A stretch of 64,000 nucleotides of DNA from Granulicatella adiacens ATCC 49175 (GTDB lineage Bacteria; Bacillota; Bacilli; Lactobacillales; Aerococcaceae). The notes under the pieces are model-generated. The model did no database searches and had not been told where the DNA came from. It was given only the letters and a program-made list of their open reading frames with translations. Both the position numbers and the translations under genes were made by a program. Below, one piece after another: positions 43,522 through 52,375 of this stretch. The stretch lies in contig NZ_CP102283.1 of assembly GCF_025150565.1 (NCBI RefSeq), positions 434,001 through 498,000 of the forward strand, in the 5' to 3' direction. Within the stretch, counting starts at the first letter, position 1. Each line of letters starts with the position of its first letter.

Positions 43522-44415
43522 CTACTGAGAATGAACTTCCTTATACACGTCTTGTTTTTTGAGGCCAAGATGTTTTGCGACCGCTTTGATGGCTTCTTTT
43601 TGTGATAACTGTTGGTGCTCTATAAACCATTCCACTTGTTGAGTAATCGAAAGAGAAGTGTCTGGTGTGTTCTCTTCAGTACCTCCAGATAGTGCTGTTG
43701 TCACTTCTTGAGGATTTTTATGACCAATCAAAATACAACATTCGCCTTTCAGTTCTTCTTCCTGGAGTAAAAGAACAAGGTCAGAAGCAGTACCTCTAAT
43801 GAACTCTTCATAACTTTTGGTTAACTCTCGACAGAGAACGACGGGTTGACTTTCTCCGTATACAGTTTGAATGGCCAAAAACGTATCTTTTAGTCTAAAC
43901 GGTGATTCGTATAAGATGACGGTTTCGCTATGAGTGCGTAACTGTTCTAATGTTTCATTTTTTTCTTTTTTCTTTCGTGGTAAGAATCCATAGAAGTAAA
44001 AAGGCTGTGGAACGAGTCCACTGGCAATCAAAGCCGTAATCCCAGCATTTGCTCCTGGAAGGGGGATGACAGAAATAGAGGCTTCGACACAGGCTTGAAC
44101 CAGTTCAAATCCAGGGTCGCTGATTGAAGGGGTTCCTGCATCGCTCACTTGTGCAATCTTTTTTCCTTCTTGGAGCCACTCAATCACTTGAGGGATGCGT
44201 TCCTGCGTATTATGTTCATGAAAACTCTTTTGCGGAGTTTCAATTTCAAAGTGGTTGAGTAATTTTTGTGTATGACGTGTATCTTCGGCTAGAATTAAAT
44301 CCACATCTCGTAGAGTATTCACAGCGCGGAATGTCATATCTTCTAAGTTTCCAATGGGAGTAGGGACAAGGAAAAGTTTGCCAATTCCTTCAGTCCGATA
44401 ACTCTTTTGTCTCAT
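43522..44415 (-). CDS. rsmI: 16S rRNA (cytidine(1402)-2'-O)-methyltransferase
   Basis: Methylates C1402 in the ribosomal decoding centre (297 aa). A tetrapyrrole-methylase fold shows [40 protein letters not shown] and [12 protein letters not shown]. The start overlaps yazA by 26 bp and uses GGAG about 9 nt upstream. It is the last gene of the trmN6-yazA-rsmI operon (yabB-yazA-yabC in B. subtilis). Confidence 0.96.
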   Translation of the reverse strand: MRQKSYRTEGIGKLFLVPTPIGNLEDMTFRAVNTLRDVDLILAEDTRHTQKLLNHFEIETPQKSFHEHNTQERIPQVIEWLQEGKKIAQVSDAGTPSISDPGFELVQACVEASISVIPLPGANAGITALIASGLVPQPFYFYGFLPRKKKEKNETLEQLRTHSETVILYESPFRLKDTFLAIQTVYGESQPVVLCRELTKSYEEFIRGTASDLVLLLQEEELKGECCILIGHKNPQEVTTALSGGTEENTPDTSLSITQQVEWFIEHQQLSQKEAIKAVAKHLGLKKQDVYKEVHSQ

Positions 44416-44713
44416 CTTGCTTGTCTCCTTCTAAATAGATAATCACTGGACGAGTGACACTTGCGCCAATCGTTTGTAGAAATATTTCTTTTTTGGGGCG
44501 AGAGAACTTTTTGAACGCTGCTTCTGCCTTCATCGCTTCTTGTTTTGTGGCGAATTCTTTAGCATAGAGCAGTGTGACGGGGGTTCTCATCCTTGTATAT
44601 TTGGCACCTTTACCAGCATTATGCGTTGCGATTCTTTTTTCTAAATCAACGGTATAACCGGTGTAAAAGGTTTGATCCTTGCAGAGTAGAACATACATAT
44701 AGAATTGACTCAT
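44390..44713 (-). CDS. GIY-YIG nuclease-fold protein YazA
   Basis: A small protein of 107 aa of the UPF0213 family. [15 protein letters not shown] carries the GIY-YIG-like core, followed by [14 protein letters not shown] and [21 protein letters not shown]. The biological role of this family is not established. It overlaps trmN6 by 4 bp and rsmI by 26 bp, so all three are co-translated, as in B. subtilis. Confidence 0.92.
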   Translation of the reverse strand: MSQFYMYVLLCKDQTFYTGYTVDLEKRIATHNAGKGAKYTRMRTPVTLLYAKEFATKQEAMKAEAAFKKFSRPKKEIFLQTIGASVTRPVIIYLEGDKQDETKELSD

Positions 44714-45474
44714 GCTTTGTCCCCCCAGAGGATACTTCTGATTTTTTCAGTATATTCTTGTTGCTCATTGAAAACAGTAATCGGTGGCAACACTTTGAGT
44801 CCACCAGGAAGGCCGTCCTTCATTAATTCAATAAGGACAATATTGCTTTCTTTTCCTTCTTTTGGGTATACAAATTGGACTCGTTTAGCTTCCAGTCTGT
44901 GTTGTCGTGCTTCTGTTAAGATATCACTCAATCGATCCGGTCTATGAACAAGATAGGCTTTTCCTTTCATCTTCAAAAGCCCAGAAATAGTTGAAAGTAG
45001 ATCTTCTAGTGGAAGGTGCACTTCATGACGAGCAATCGTATAGGCCTCCTTGAGATTTGTCAGATTGGTTTCTTTTACCTTGAAATAAGGTGGATTGCAA
45101 GTGATGAAATCGACCGAATCTTTAGGGATGATGCCTTTTAAATTTCGAATGTCCTGATGAATAAAAGTAATGCGGTCTTCTAAACCGTTTAGTTGAGTGG
45201 TGCGCATCGCCATATCATAGAGTTGTTCTTGAATTTCAACAGCGGTAATAGGATTAGTGGTTTTATGACTAAGTAGAAATGCTACTGCTCCATTACCTGA
45301 GCAGAGGTCGACGATGTTCGCTTTTCTACGCTCTGCGATAGTTGCAAAATCCGCTAGAAGGACGGCATCCAAAGAAAAAGAGAACACTTCGCGACTTTGG
45401 ATAATATCGATATTTTCTTTCTCGAGTCGATCAAGTCGTTCATGCGATTTTAATGTAACGGTCTTCTTTATCAA
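44710..45474 (-). CDS. tRNA1(Val) (adenine(37)-N6)-methyltransferase-like protein (YabB)
   Basis: An SAM-dependent methyltransferase of 254 aa. Motif I is [15 protein letters not shown], and the catalytic ITCNPPYF (NPPY) marks N6-adenine methylation of nucleic acid. The family includes TrmN6, which acts on tRNA. First gene of the trmN6-yazA-rsmI operon. It is divergent from the DUF4097 operon. Confidence 0.9.
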   Translation of the reverse strand: MIKKTVTLKSHERLDRLEKENIDIIQSREVFSFSLDAVLLADFATIAERRKANIVDLCSGNGAVAFLLSHKTTNPITAVEIQEQLYDMAMRTTQLNGLEDRITFIHQDIRNLKGIIPKDSVDFITCNPPYFKVKETNLTNLKEAYTIARHEVHLPLEDLLSTISGLLKMKGKAYLVHRPDRLSDILTEARQHRLEAKRVQFVYPKEGKESNIVLIELMKDGLPGGLKVLPPITVFNEQQEYTEKIRSILWGDKA

Positions 45475-45692
45475 ATTCCTTCCAACTCCTACTATAAACT
45501 GTATTCAAAGTGTATCAACAAAACAGCAGTAGCGCAAGATAAAGAAAGAGTGAAGACTTAATTAGAATACAACTTTAGGTTTAGAGAAGTTTAGGATAAA
45601 AATCAACCTTAGGACCTATGTTTTTATTTTTAACTTCCTTTACACTAAGGATGTAATCAAGAAACGCCTAAATTTTAAGGGGGAAGAAAACA

Positions 45693-47132
45693 ATGAACCA
45701 AAAAGATAGAATTTTAGAACTAGTAGATAAAGGTATTATTTCAGCAGAAGAAGCAGTGGTCCTTTTAGAAAAAATGGGAGACAAGGCAGTAGAAGAGAAA
45801 GAACAACCTACAACAAGTCAATTGGATTCTATTATGGAAGGTGTGGCGAGTGCGTTCACTAAGTTTTCAGCAGAAAGTGATCAAACAGACGAAGCCATTC
45901 AGACGATTTTAAAACGAACAAAAGAAATTGATCGTCGAATCGACGAAATCAGAACAGCGAGCCAGTTAGAATCGTTAACAGTAGATGAAGAAATGGAACT
46001 CGTTCGATTAGAAGAAGAAGCGGAGCAATTAAGTAATCAATATAAGAGCTTACTTCAAGAAAAGAAAATGGCTGATGAAAAAATGAAGGCAAAGAAAAAA
46101 GAAGAATGGGAAGAAACCATTCAAAAAGCGAAGAAGAAAGTACAAGAAACAGACTGGGAAGAAAAAACAAGAAGAACAGCAGGAAGCATTACTTCATGGG
46201 CTGCTAAATTTACAGATTCGATTGCAGCTACTGTTCAATCTGTTATAAACTCTGTAGAAGTCAACAAACCGTATACACAAGCGAAAAATGGTAAGAAAGT
46301 TCCTTATCATTTCCACCAAGTCATTGATGAAGCAAGTATCCTTGATTTTAAAGTCGCAAATGGAATTATCCGTGTGAAGTCAGTTCCAGGAAATGAAATG
46401 ACAATTGAAGGAGAATGCCGAGTAGCCTCTCAAGATGAAGAATATTTCGATGCGGAATCGTATATTAGAGACCGTGTAAAAGTTGAGGTAGATGAAGATA
46501 CCATCTTTATTAAGAGCTTGAGTAAACAAGTTTACTGCGATTGGACCATCTCTTTACCAGAAAAAGAATATGATTATGTTTCGATGAAAGGCTTAAACAC
46601 AACGCTTCATCTAAAAGAATTAAAAGGGAAAGATTATTACTTAGAAAGTAATAACGGAAATATTTTCCTAAAAGATGTCACAGGGGTTTTATTAGAGTCT
46701 GAAATTGTCAATGGGAACCTAAAATATGAACAATTAGATTTTAAAGATATCGTTTCTGAAACGGTGAACGGAAATATTAGCTTAGAAGGAGAATTCCGTG
46801 GAGCAAAATTTGAAACGGTAAATGGTAATATTAAAGTAGAAATTACTAGTCCACAAACGAAAAAAGTGGATGTTGAGACAGCAAATGGGAATGTAAAAAT
46901 TAGTTTAGCCGAAGAATTAGGATTAGAAGCGAATTTAGAAACATCTCTAGGAAGTCTCCACTTTGATGAAACGATCTTTGAAGTTATTAAACAAAGAAAA
47001 GATTTAACAGAAAGAACAGCAGTGATTTGTAAGCAAAAAGAATTTATGCCACAAGTAGTTGCAGAAACAACAACTGGTAATATTCATGTAAATCAGCTAC
47101 AATCAAAGACAGATAGTAAGAAAGAGGGATAA
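45693..47132 (+). CDS. DUF4097-type beta-helix protein with SHOCT-like N-terminus (YvlB-like)
   Basis: A 479-aa protein. Residues 1-35 (QKDRILELVDKGIISAEEAVVLLEKMG) form a SHOCT-like helical hairpin. A long charged helical part follows (about 75-165), then a beta-strand repeat domain from about 230 with repeated NGNI/ANGNV turns (DUF4097). It is first in an operon with PspC and a YvlD-like protein, matching B. subtilis yvlB-yvlC-yvlD, which responds to cell-envelope stress. Its function is unknown. Confidence 0.85.
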   Translation: MNQKDRILELVDKGIISAEEAVVLLEKMGDKAVEEKEQPTTSQLDSIMEGVASAFTKFSAESDQTDEAIQTILKRTKEIDRRIDEIRTASQLESLTVDEEMELVRLEEEAEQLSNQYKSLLQEKKMADEKMKAKKKEEWEETIQKAKKKVQETDWEEKTRRTAGSITSWAAKFTDSIAATVQSVINSVEVNKPYTQAKNGKKVPYHFHQVIDEASILDFKVANGIIRVKSVPGNEMTIEGECRVASQDEEYFDAESYIRDRVKVEVDEDTIFIKSLSKQVYCDWTISLPEKEYDYVSMKGLNTTLHLKELKGKDYYLESNNGNIFLKDVTGVLLESEIVNGNLKYEQLDFKDIVSETVNGNISLEGEFRGAKFETVNGNIKVEITSPQTKKVDVETANGNVKISLAEELGLEANLETSLGSLHFDETIFEVIKQRKDLTERTAVICKQKEFMPQVVAETTTGNIHVNQLQSKTDSKKEG

Positions 47133-47137
47133 ATAAA

Positions 47138-47434
47138 ATGAAAAAGTTGAGAAGATCCAGAAATAACCGAATTTTTTGTGGGGTAATGGGAGGAATTGCG
47201 GAATACTTTGAAGTAGATCCAACAATTGTCCGTGTACTATTCTTGATTTTTTGCTGGACAGGTTTTCCAATCTTCCTCTATATATTACTTGCTATCATAA
47301 TTCCAGAAGGGGGTTCTGAGTACCGTCGTCGTAATCGACAAGATACTTACTACTATACTTCTAGAAATAATCGTCCTCGTAAAACTGCTCGAAAAGTAGA
47401 AGATGAGGATAATGATGATTGGAGTGATTTTTAG
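47138..47434 (+). CDS. PspC-domain membrane protein
   Basis: A 98-aa protein with the PspC domain: LRRSRNNRIFCGVMGGIAEYFEVDPTIVRVLF, then one hydrophobic segment ending ILLAIIIPEG. The C-terminal tail is rich in Arg and Asp. PspC proteins sense or respond to envelope damage. It lies 5 nt after the DUF4097 gene and overlaps the next gene by 1 bp. Confidence 0.92.
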   Translation: MKKLRRSRNNRIFCGVMGGIAEYFEVDPTIVRVLFLIFCWTGFPIFLYILLAIIIPEGGSEYRRRNRQDTYYYTSRNNRPRKTARKVEDEDNDDWSDF

Positions 47435-47772
47435 TGTCATTTACTAAAAAAATTGCCATTAATACATTAGGATTTTTGGTGATTGCATGGTTTGTTCCAC
47501 AGTTTTACGTTACAAACTGGGTAGCAGCGCTTATTGCAAGTATCGTGCTTGCGGTACTAAACTTATTTGTTAAACCGATTTTATTCCTTTTAACATTGCC
47601 CGTAACGATTGTAACGTTTGGATGCTTTAGCTTTGTGTTAAATGCGATGATGTTAAGTATTACATCATGGTTTGTCGGACCGGGATTCTCATTTTCAAGT
47701 CCGGTGATTACCTTAGTGGTGAGCATTCTATTAACGATTTTCCAACGCTTTGTTGAAAATCTAACAGATTAA
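47434..47772 (+). CDS. YvlD-type four-span membrane protein (phage holin family 4)
   Basis: A 112-aa protein with four hydrophobic spans. WFVPQFYVTNWVAALIASIVLAVLN and FVKPILFLLTLPVTIVTFG are the typical family motifs. The start is GTG at 47434, overlapping the PspC stop. It is not a phage holin by context; in B. subtilis YvlD belongs to the same stress operon. The operon's natural terminator downstream is split by an insertion sequence. Confidence 0.9.
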   Translation: MSFTKKIAINTLGFLVIAWFVPQFYVTNWVAALIASIVLAVLNLFVKPILFLLTLPVTIVTFGCFSFVLNAMMLSITSWFVGPGFSFSSPVITLVVSILLTIFQRFVENLTD

Positions 47773-47778
47773 TGCAAC

Positions 47779-47790
47779 AAAAAAGCGCCT
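47779..47790 (+). terminator. Left half of a terminator split by the IS element
   Basis: AAAAAGCGCCT (left of the IS) is the reverse complement of AGGCGCTTTTT (49265-49276, right of the IS). Removing the IS and one TAA copy restores a perfect stem with loop TAA serving both the YvlD gene and the convergent DUF421 gene. Confidence 0.85.
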
Positions 47791-47841
47791 TAATGATATG
47801 TACCCCCTTTACTGGACAAACCAGTAAAGGGGGTATTTATT

Positions 47842-48396
47842 ATGCGTTACTCATTTGAATTCAAAATGAAATGTGTAGAATTATATCGACAAGGAATATG
47901 GGCCGAAACGCCTGAAAAAGTTATGAAAAGGAGTTTCCAAAGAAAAATACTGGATTGGGATAAAATTGAAAAAATTCACGGACCTAAAGGATTAGAGCGC
48001 GTTAAAAGGCAAAGAAAATGGACAGCAGAAGAAAAATTGACATTTATTCTACAGGTTTTAAACGGGAAGACTCTTTCAGAGGTTTCTTTTCCAGCAGGAA
48101 TTAGTCGCGGATTATTAAGTTCTTGGGTTCACAAGTACCTAACTTATGGATATAATGGTCTAAAGAATGAGAAACGTAGACAAGCATTATCTAAGGAGCT
48201 TATTATGAATAAAAAGGCTGTGACTGGTAACCTTTCAGAATCCGAACGAGAAGAATTAGTTCGATTACGTGAGCGAAATGCATATTTAGAAGCTGAAATT
48301 GCTGTTATAAAAAAACTGAGAGCCTTGAGAAAAGAACAGGAAGCTGCGCTTCTCAAGGCGCGAAAGCAGCGATCATCAAGGAACTTCGAGAAGTAG
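47842..48396 (+). CDS. IS3-family transposase OrfA (DNA-binding part)
   Basis: A 184-aa protein with two helix-turn-helix regions: MRYSFEFKMKCVELYRQG near the N-terminus and KWTAEEKLTFILQVL...GISRGLLSSWV in the middle. A leucine-zipper-like helix (LSESEREELVRLRERNAYLEAE) follows for dimer formation. It binds the IS ends. OrfB lies in the -1 frame, so a frameshift product is expected; the open -1 frame begins near 48318, with AAAAGAA at about 48328 as a possible slippery stretch. Confidence 0.9.
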   Translation: MRYSFEFKMKCVELYRQGIWAETPEKVMKRSFQRKILDWDKIEKIHGPKGLERVKRQRKWTAEEKLTFILQVLNGKTLSEVSFPAGISRGLLSSWVHKYLTYGYNGLKNEKRRQALSKELIMNKKAVTGNLSESEREELVRLRERNAYLEAEIAVIKKLRALRKEQEAALLKARKQRSSRNFEK

Positions 48397-48425
48397 GATA
48401 CCAACTAAAATATCTTCTTAAAGCG

Positions 48426-49226
48426 ATGAAAATGGCTAAATCTACTTATTATTTTGAATTAAATAAAGTAGATGCTGTGGCTGAAAAGAATGGGGATTTA
48501 TTATTGGAAATCCAAACAATCTTTCATGAAAATAAAGGTAGATATGGTGTTAGAAGAATTTACCAAGAACTTCGTCGTAGAGGTTACGTTGTTAATCATA
48601 AAAGAATTCAACGTCTGATGCATATAAATGATTTGTTTGGAAAACGCCCTAAACAAAAATACCATTCTTATCGTGGTAGTGTTGGAAAAGTTGCTGATAA
48701 TATTATTAACAGAGATTTTGTGGCCAAAAGGCCTCTTCAAAAATGGAGTACAGATGTATCTCAATTCACTTTTTCTTGGGGAAAATGTTTCTTTTCTCCA
48801 ATCTTAGATATGTCTACTAATGAAATAATCTCCTATGATCTTTCTCTAAGCCCCGACTTAGAACAGATTCAAAGGATGCTAAATAGAGCTTTCAAAAAAT
48901 TCCCTGATGTTAATGGATTGATTCTCCATTCTGATCAAGGTTGGCAATATCAACACGCATTTTACCAAAGATCATTAAATGAACGAGGGATTATTCAATC
49001 AATGTCCCGAAAAGGAAATTGTTATGATAATTGCATTATAGAAACGTTTTTCGCCAGAATGAAGAACGAAATGTTCTACGGTTTTGAAATGGAATATTCT
49101 ACCTTTAAGGAATTTCAAACGGCTGTGGAAGAATATATAGATTATTACAATAACAAAAGAATTCAAGAAAAAACAAAATGGATGCCCCCTGTTCTATACA
49201 GGGAAACATCCATGTGTTCAGCTTAA
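48426..49226 (+). CDS. IS3-family transposase OrfB (DDE integrase core)
   Basis: A 266-aa catalytic part. An N-terminal HTH_21-like region has KGRYGVRRIYQELRRRGY, and the DDE residues lie in WSTDVSQF, LILHSDQGWQYQ and IIETFFARMKNE. The C-terminal YNNKRIQEKTKWMPPVLYR is typical. The ATG at 48426 may be used, but a fusion with OrfA by -1 frameshift is the usual active form. No internal damage is seen. Confidence 0.92.
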   Translation: MKMAKSTYYFELNKVDAVAEKNGDLLLEIQTIFHENKGRYGVRRIYQELRRRGYVVNHKRIQRLMHINDLFGKRPKQKYHSYRGSVGKVADNIINRDFVAKRPLQKWSTDVSQFTFSWGKCFFSPILDMSTNEIISYDLSLSPDLEQIQRMLNRAFKKFPDVNGLILHSDQGWQYQHAFYQRSLNERGIIQSMSRKGNCYDNCIIETFFARMKNEMFYGFEMEYSTFKEFQTAVEEYIDYYNNKRIQEKTKWMPPVLYRETSMCSA

Positions 49227-49264
49227 TTTAAAAATGTGTCCAGGATTCTGGGTACATATCATAA

Positions 49265-49282
49265 AGGCGCTTTTTTTGTTGA
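49265..49282 (-). terminator. Right half of the split terminator
   Basis: AGGCGCTTTTTTTGTTG, the reverse complement of the CAACAAAAAAGCGCCT left of the IS. Confidence 0.85.
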
Positions 49283-49288
49283 TTCCAT

Positions 49289-49921
49289 TTAATATTTTAC
49301 AACCGTCAATTGACCGTTATTGTATTCTGCAAGAAATACTTCAGAAGGATCTTGAATATCTTGGACAGCAAGTTGTTCAGTCACCCATTCTTCAGTTTTA
49401 TCAATAACTTCTAAAATGTTATGTTGAATAACGCCATCTGTAATGAGCGGATATTTTGGATTTTCTTCTCCAGTTTTCGTAAGAATTAATTGTCCATTTT
49501 GCTCTAAAATGGCACTTTTTACATCACGAATGGAGTAGACGCCTTGTGCACGTAATTTAAAGGCTACTTCTTGTGCTGTTAGACCGGCTAGGCGGACATT
49601 TTCAACATCAATTTTTCCTCGTTTAATTAATTGTAATGGTTCCCCGTCAATCATTTTTTTCACTTTACTGTTGTTTGTTTTCATCCAACGAAGTGATAAT
49701 ACTAAAGCAAACCATATTAATAGAATGATGCAGTATTGTAGGATTGTAATGGATGGATTGTAAATCACACCCCCGATAATTCCCCCGAGTACATAGTTTT
49801 GAACTTGGTCACTGGCAGATGTAGGAGCCAGATTTCCTTTTCCTGTATAGTTAATAACAACAATTAATGATAATAGACCAAGCGCAAGTTTGATTGCGAC
49901 ATCGATATATGAAAAGTTCAA
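49289..49921 (-). CDS. DUF421 (YetF-like) membrane protein
   Basis: A 210-aa protein with three hydrophobic spans in the first 80 residues and a cytoplasmic C-terminal domain. VINYTGKGNLAPTSASDQVQNYVLGGIIGG and RRIKxDVE-like IDVENVRLAGLTAQEVAFKLRAQGV are typical of the family. The function is unknown; spore and stress links are known in Bacillus. It is co-transcribed with the DUF3290 gene upstream, a pairing seen in many lactobacilli. Its terminator has been split by the IS. Confidence 0.88.
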   Translation of the reverse strand: MNFSYIDVAIKLALGLLSLIVVINYTGKGNLAPTSASDQVQNYVLGGIIGGVIYNPSITILQYCIILLIWFALVLSLRWMKTNNSKVKKMIDGEPLQLIKRGKIDVENVRLAGLTAQEVAFKLRAQGVYSIRDVKSAILEQNGQLILTKTGEENPKYPLITDGVIQHNILEVIDKTEEWVTEQLAVQDIQDPSEVFLAEYNNGQLTVVKY

Positions 49922-49922
49922 A

Positions 49923-50372
49923 TTATTCAGCCTCCTTAATCGTCACTTTTGGATTATGTACTTCCATTTTTTCAAGCAGGTAATGGTCAGGGCTATCCCC
50001 TGTTAATACGCGATAGAACTGGTCCCCAACTTTTACAATGGCACCATCTTTTGCGGCTTCTGTATTAATATAAATGTCTTCTTTATTGACGTGTAAGTCT
50101 GAAGCAATCGTTTCGACAAAACGAAGAGCTCCAGAGTATTGGTTTTCTGAATTTTTAGAAGATTGTAATTCAGAAATCTTAGAACCAGCCAGTATTAGAA
50201 TACCAATGACTGCGATTAATGCTAATTCGCGGAATTTTGTATCTTGTTTGTTTTTAAAATATCGGTAGAGAGCAATTGCTAAAACTGCAATGACAAATAG
50301 AATCAATCCAAGTTGAATATAGTCGATTTGTTGTACTTTACTTTTTAAAAAATCATATGAATAAAAGACCAT
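49923..50372 (-). CDS. DUF3290 membrane protein
   Basis: A 149-aa protein with two hydrophobic spans (about 20-40 and 50-66) and a soluble C-terminal domain with DLHVNKEDIYINTEAAKDGAIVKVGDQFYRV. The family has no known function and nearly always lies next to a DUF421 gene, as here (1 nt apart). AAGGAGG lies before the start. Confidence 0.88.
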   Translation of the reverse strand: MVFYSYDFLKSKVQQIDYIQLGLILFVIAVLAIALYRYFKNKQDTKFRELALIAVIGILILAGSKISELQSSKNSENQYSGALRFVETIASDLHVNKEDIYINTEAAKDGAIVKVGDQFYRVLTGDSPDHYLLEKMEVHNPKVTIKEAE

Positions 50373-50508
50373 TTTATGTTTCCTCCTTTATGAAACTGAA
50401 ATTTATTATATAGAAATGCATGGAAATAGCAAAAAGTTTGATTTTAGATTATTGGTTATTGAATTGAAAATAGAAGTGAGAATTGTTTAATTAAATCTAA
50501 AACCGTAC

Positions 50509-50534
50509 AAGAAAGCGCTAAAATATGGTATAGT
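50509..50534 (+). promoter_or_regulatory. hprK promoter with a possible cre site
   Basis: -10 TATAGT (50529-50534) with a weak -35 region about 17 bp upstream. AAGAAAGCGCTAAAA (50509-50523) lies between them and differs from the CcpA cre consensus at two positions. If real, CcpA would repress its own partner kinase. Confidence 0.4.
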
Positions 50535-50562
50535 AGAAAGGAATGAAGAAAAGAGGGATGTT

Positions 50563-51492
50563 ATGAAACCTGTTACGGTGAAAGAGTTAATCAAAAATAT
50601 TCACTTAAAACCAATTCATGGAGAAGAGTATTTAGATAGACCGATTGTTACAAGTGAAATTTCAAGACCGGGATTAGAATTAGCCGGCTATTTTAATTTT
50701 TATCCATCGGAGAGAATTCAATTATTAGGACGAACTGAAACGTCTTTTGCGCATGAGATGGATTCGCAAGCGAGATATGAAGTAATGGAGCTCTTATGTA
50801 CTCCAGATACGCCATGTTTTATTATCTCTCGTAAATTAGAACCGCCAAAAGAGCTTATTGAAGCAGCAGAAAAAGCTAAGATTCCTATCTTACAAGCTTC
50901 TTCAAAAACGACTCAGGTTTCTAGTAGTGTGACAAATTTCTTAGAAGGTAGACTAGCTGAACGTTTCTCAATGCATGGGGTACTACTAGATGTCTTTGGG
51001 ATTGGATTACTCATCACTGGTGAAAGTGGAGTGGGTAAATCAGAAACGGCCTTAGAATTAGTTCAAAAGGGACACCGTCTTGTTGCGGATGACCGTGTAG
51101 AACTGTATCACTATGATGAACTTACCTTAATCGGGGAAGCGCCAGAGATTTTAAATAACTTGATTGAAATTCGTGGTGTCGGAATTGTTGATGTGATGAC
51201 GCTATTTGGAGCAGGAGCTATTTTAGATTCTAAGCAAGTAGACTTAGTGGTTCATCTTGAAAATTGGACCCCTGATAAGAAATACGATCGATTAGGTGGA
51301 AATATGGAAAATGTCGAAATTTTAGGAGTTGAAATTCCTAAAATTCGTATTCCAGTGAAGACAGGTCGAAATGTATCGATTATTCTTGAAGTAGCCTGTA
51401 TGAACTTCCGCGCTAAAAAAATGGGCTTTGATGCTACAGAAAACTTTACCAATCGATTATCTAAATTGATTGAAGAAAATAAAGAAGTTTAG
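50563..51492 (+). CDS. hprK: HPr kinase/phosphorylase
   Basis: Phosphorylates HPr on Ser46 and reverses it, controlling carbon catabolite repression with CcpA (309 aa). The P-loop GESGVGKSE and the signature EIRGVGIVDVMTLFGAGAI are clear. An N-terminal regulatory domain precedes the kinase domain. It heads the conserved operon hprK-lgt-gpsA-galU, as in other lactobacilli. Confidence 0.97.
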   Translation: MKPVTVKELIKNIHLKPIHGEEYLDRPIVTSEISRPGLELAGYFNFYPSERIQLLGRTETSFAHEMDSQARYEVMELLCTPDTPCFIISRKLEPPKELIEAAEKAKIPILQASSKTTQVSSSVTNFLEGRLAERFSMHGVLLDVFGIGLLITGESGVGKSETALELVQKGHRLVADDRVELYHYDELTLIGEAPEILNNLIEIRGVGIVDVMTLFGAGAILDSKQVDLVVHLENWTPDKKYDRLGGNMENVEILGVEIPKIRIPVKTGRNVSIILEVACMNFRAKKMGFDATENFTNRLSKLIEENKEV

Positions 51493-51505
51493 GAGTAAAC
51501 AGTAA

Positions 51506-52363
51506 ATGAATTTATTAGAAATGGCTTTGACCATTAATCCAATTGCTTTTGAAATTGGAGGATTACAAGTACGATGGTATGGCATTATTATTGCCTTTGG
51601 AATCTATTTAGCAACGACTTTAGCAGATAGGGAAGCTACCAGAAAAGGATATCGAAAAGATTTTATCATTGATTTGGTATTTTGGGCAGTGCCTCTTGGA
51701 TTTGTTGGAGCAAGATTGTATTACATTCTTTTTGAATGGCAATATTATTTAGCAAATCCAGCCGAAATTATTCAAATTTGGCATGGTGGTATTGCAATTT
51801 ACGGGGGAGTCATTGTAGGGGCAGCAACGGTGTATTGGTTTGCTAAAAAAGAGAAAGTTTCTTTTGCGTTACTTCTTGATATTTTGGCCCCTGTTGTATT
51901 GCTGGCTCAGTCAATTGGTCGCTGGGGGAACTTTACGAATCAAGAGGCACATGGAGAGGTTACAACCCGTGCTTTCTTAGAAGGATTGCATTTACCAAAC
52001 TTCATTATTGAACAAATGCATATCAATGGAGCTTATTACCAACCAACGTTCTTATATGAATCGCTTTGGTCGTTTGTTGGAGTTCTTATTTTATTCTACC
52101 TTCGCAGACGAAAAGGGGTAAAAGTAGGAGAAATAGCGGCTGGCTATTTAATTTGGTATTCATTTGGTCGTTTCTTCATCGAAGGAATGCGTACAGATAG
52201 CCTCTGGATGTTTAACGTCATCAGAATTTCTCAACTGGTTTCAATCGTATTATTCCTATTAGGAATTAGTCTGATTATTGTAAGAAGACGTCGAGTTCCA
52301 GCGGTTCCGGATTATGTCTCTATCGATAATCCACAATCTCCAATATTATTCGGAAAAGTGTAA
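51506..52363 (+). CDS. lgt: Prolipoprotein diacylglyceryl transferase
   Basis: Attaches diacylglycerol to the lipobox Cys of lipoproteins at the membrane (285 aa). Seven hydrophobic segments and the conserved GRWGNFTNQEAHG with catalytic Arg and Asn are visible, as is HGGIAIYGGVI. It serves the lipoproteins of this window (31828 and 55524). It lies 13 nt after hprK and 12 nt before gpsA. Confidence 0.97.
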   Translation: MNLLEMALTINPIAFEIGGLQVRWYGIIIAFGIYLATTLADREATRKGYRKDFIIDLVFWAVPLGFVGARLYYILFEWQYYLANPAEIIQIWHGGIAIYGGVIVGAATVYWFAKKEKVSFALLLDILAPVVLLAQSIGRWGNFTNQEAHGEVTTRAFLEGLHLPNFIIEQMHINGAYYQPTFLYESLWSFVGVLILFYLRRRKGVKVGEIAAGYLIWYSFGRFFIEGMRTDSLWMFNVIRISQLVSIVLFLLGISLIIVRRRRVPAVPDYVSIDNPQSPILFGKV

Positions 52364-52375
52364 AGGAGTTTTGAT

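Larger units (their letters stand above)
47794..49261 (+). mobile_element. IS3-family insertion sequence, 1468 bp
   Basis: The terminal inverted repeats start TGATATGTACCC and end GGGTACATATCA, with a second shared block CTGGACA/TGTCCAG inside. The target duplication is TAA on both sides (47791-47793 and 49262-49264), fitting the 3-bp duplications of IS3 elements. It carries two overlapping-phase transposase ORFs (orfA and orfB) and looks intact. The left end also has a TACTGG/CCAGTA hairpin ahead of orfA. Confidence 0.9.

Noticed and set aside
45580-45630. LiaR/CesR-type box around CCTTAGGACC upstream of the DUF4097 operon
   Set aside because: The half palindrome is suggestive given the operon type, but I cannot match it with confidence to a known consensus, so it is not listed as a feature.
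47434-47772. Phage holin, suggesting a prophage
   Set aside because: The YvlD family carries this label, but the gene is in a DUF4097-PspC-YvlD chromosomal operon, and no phage genes are near.
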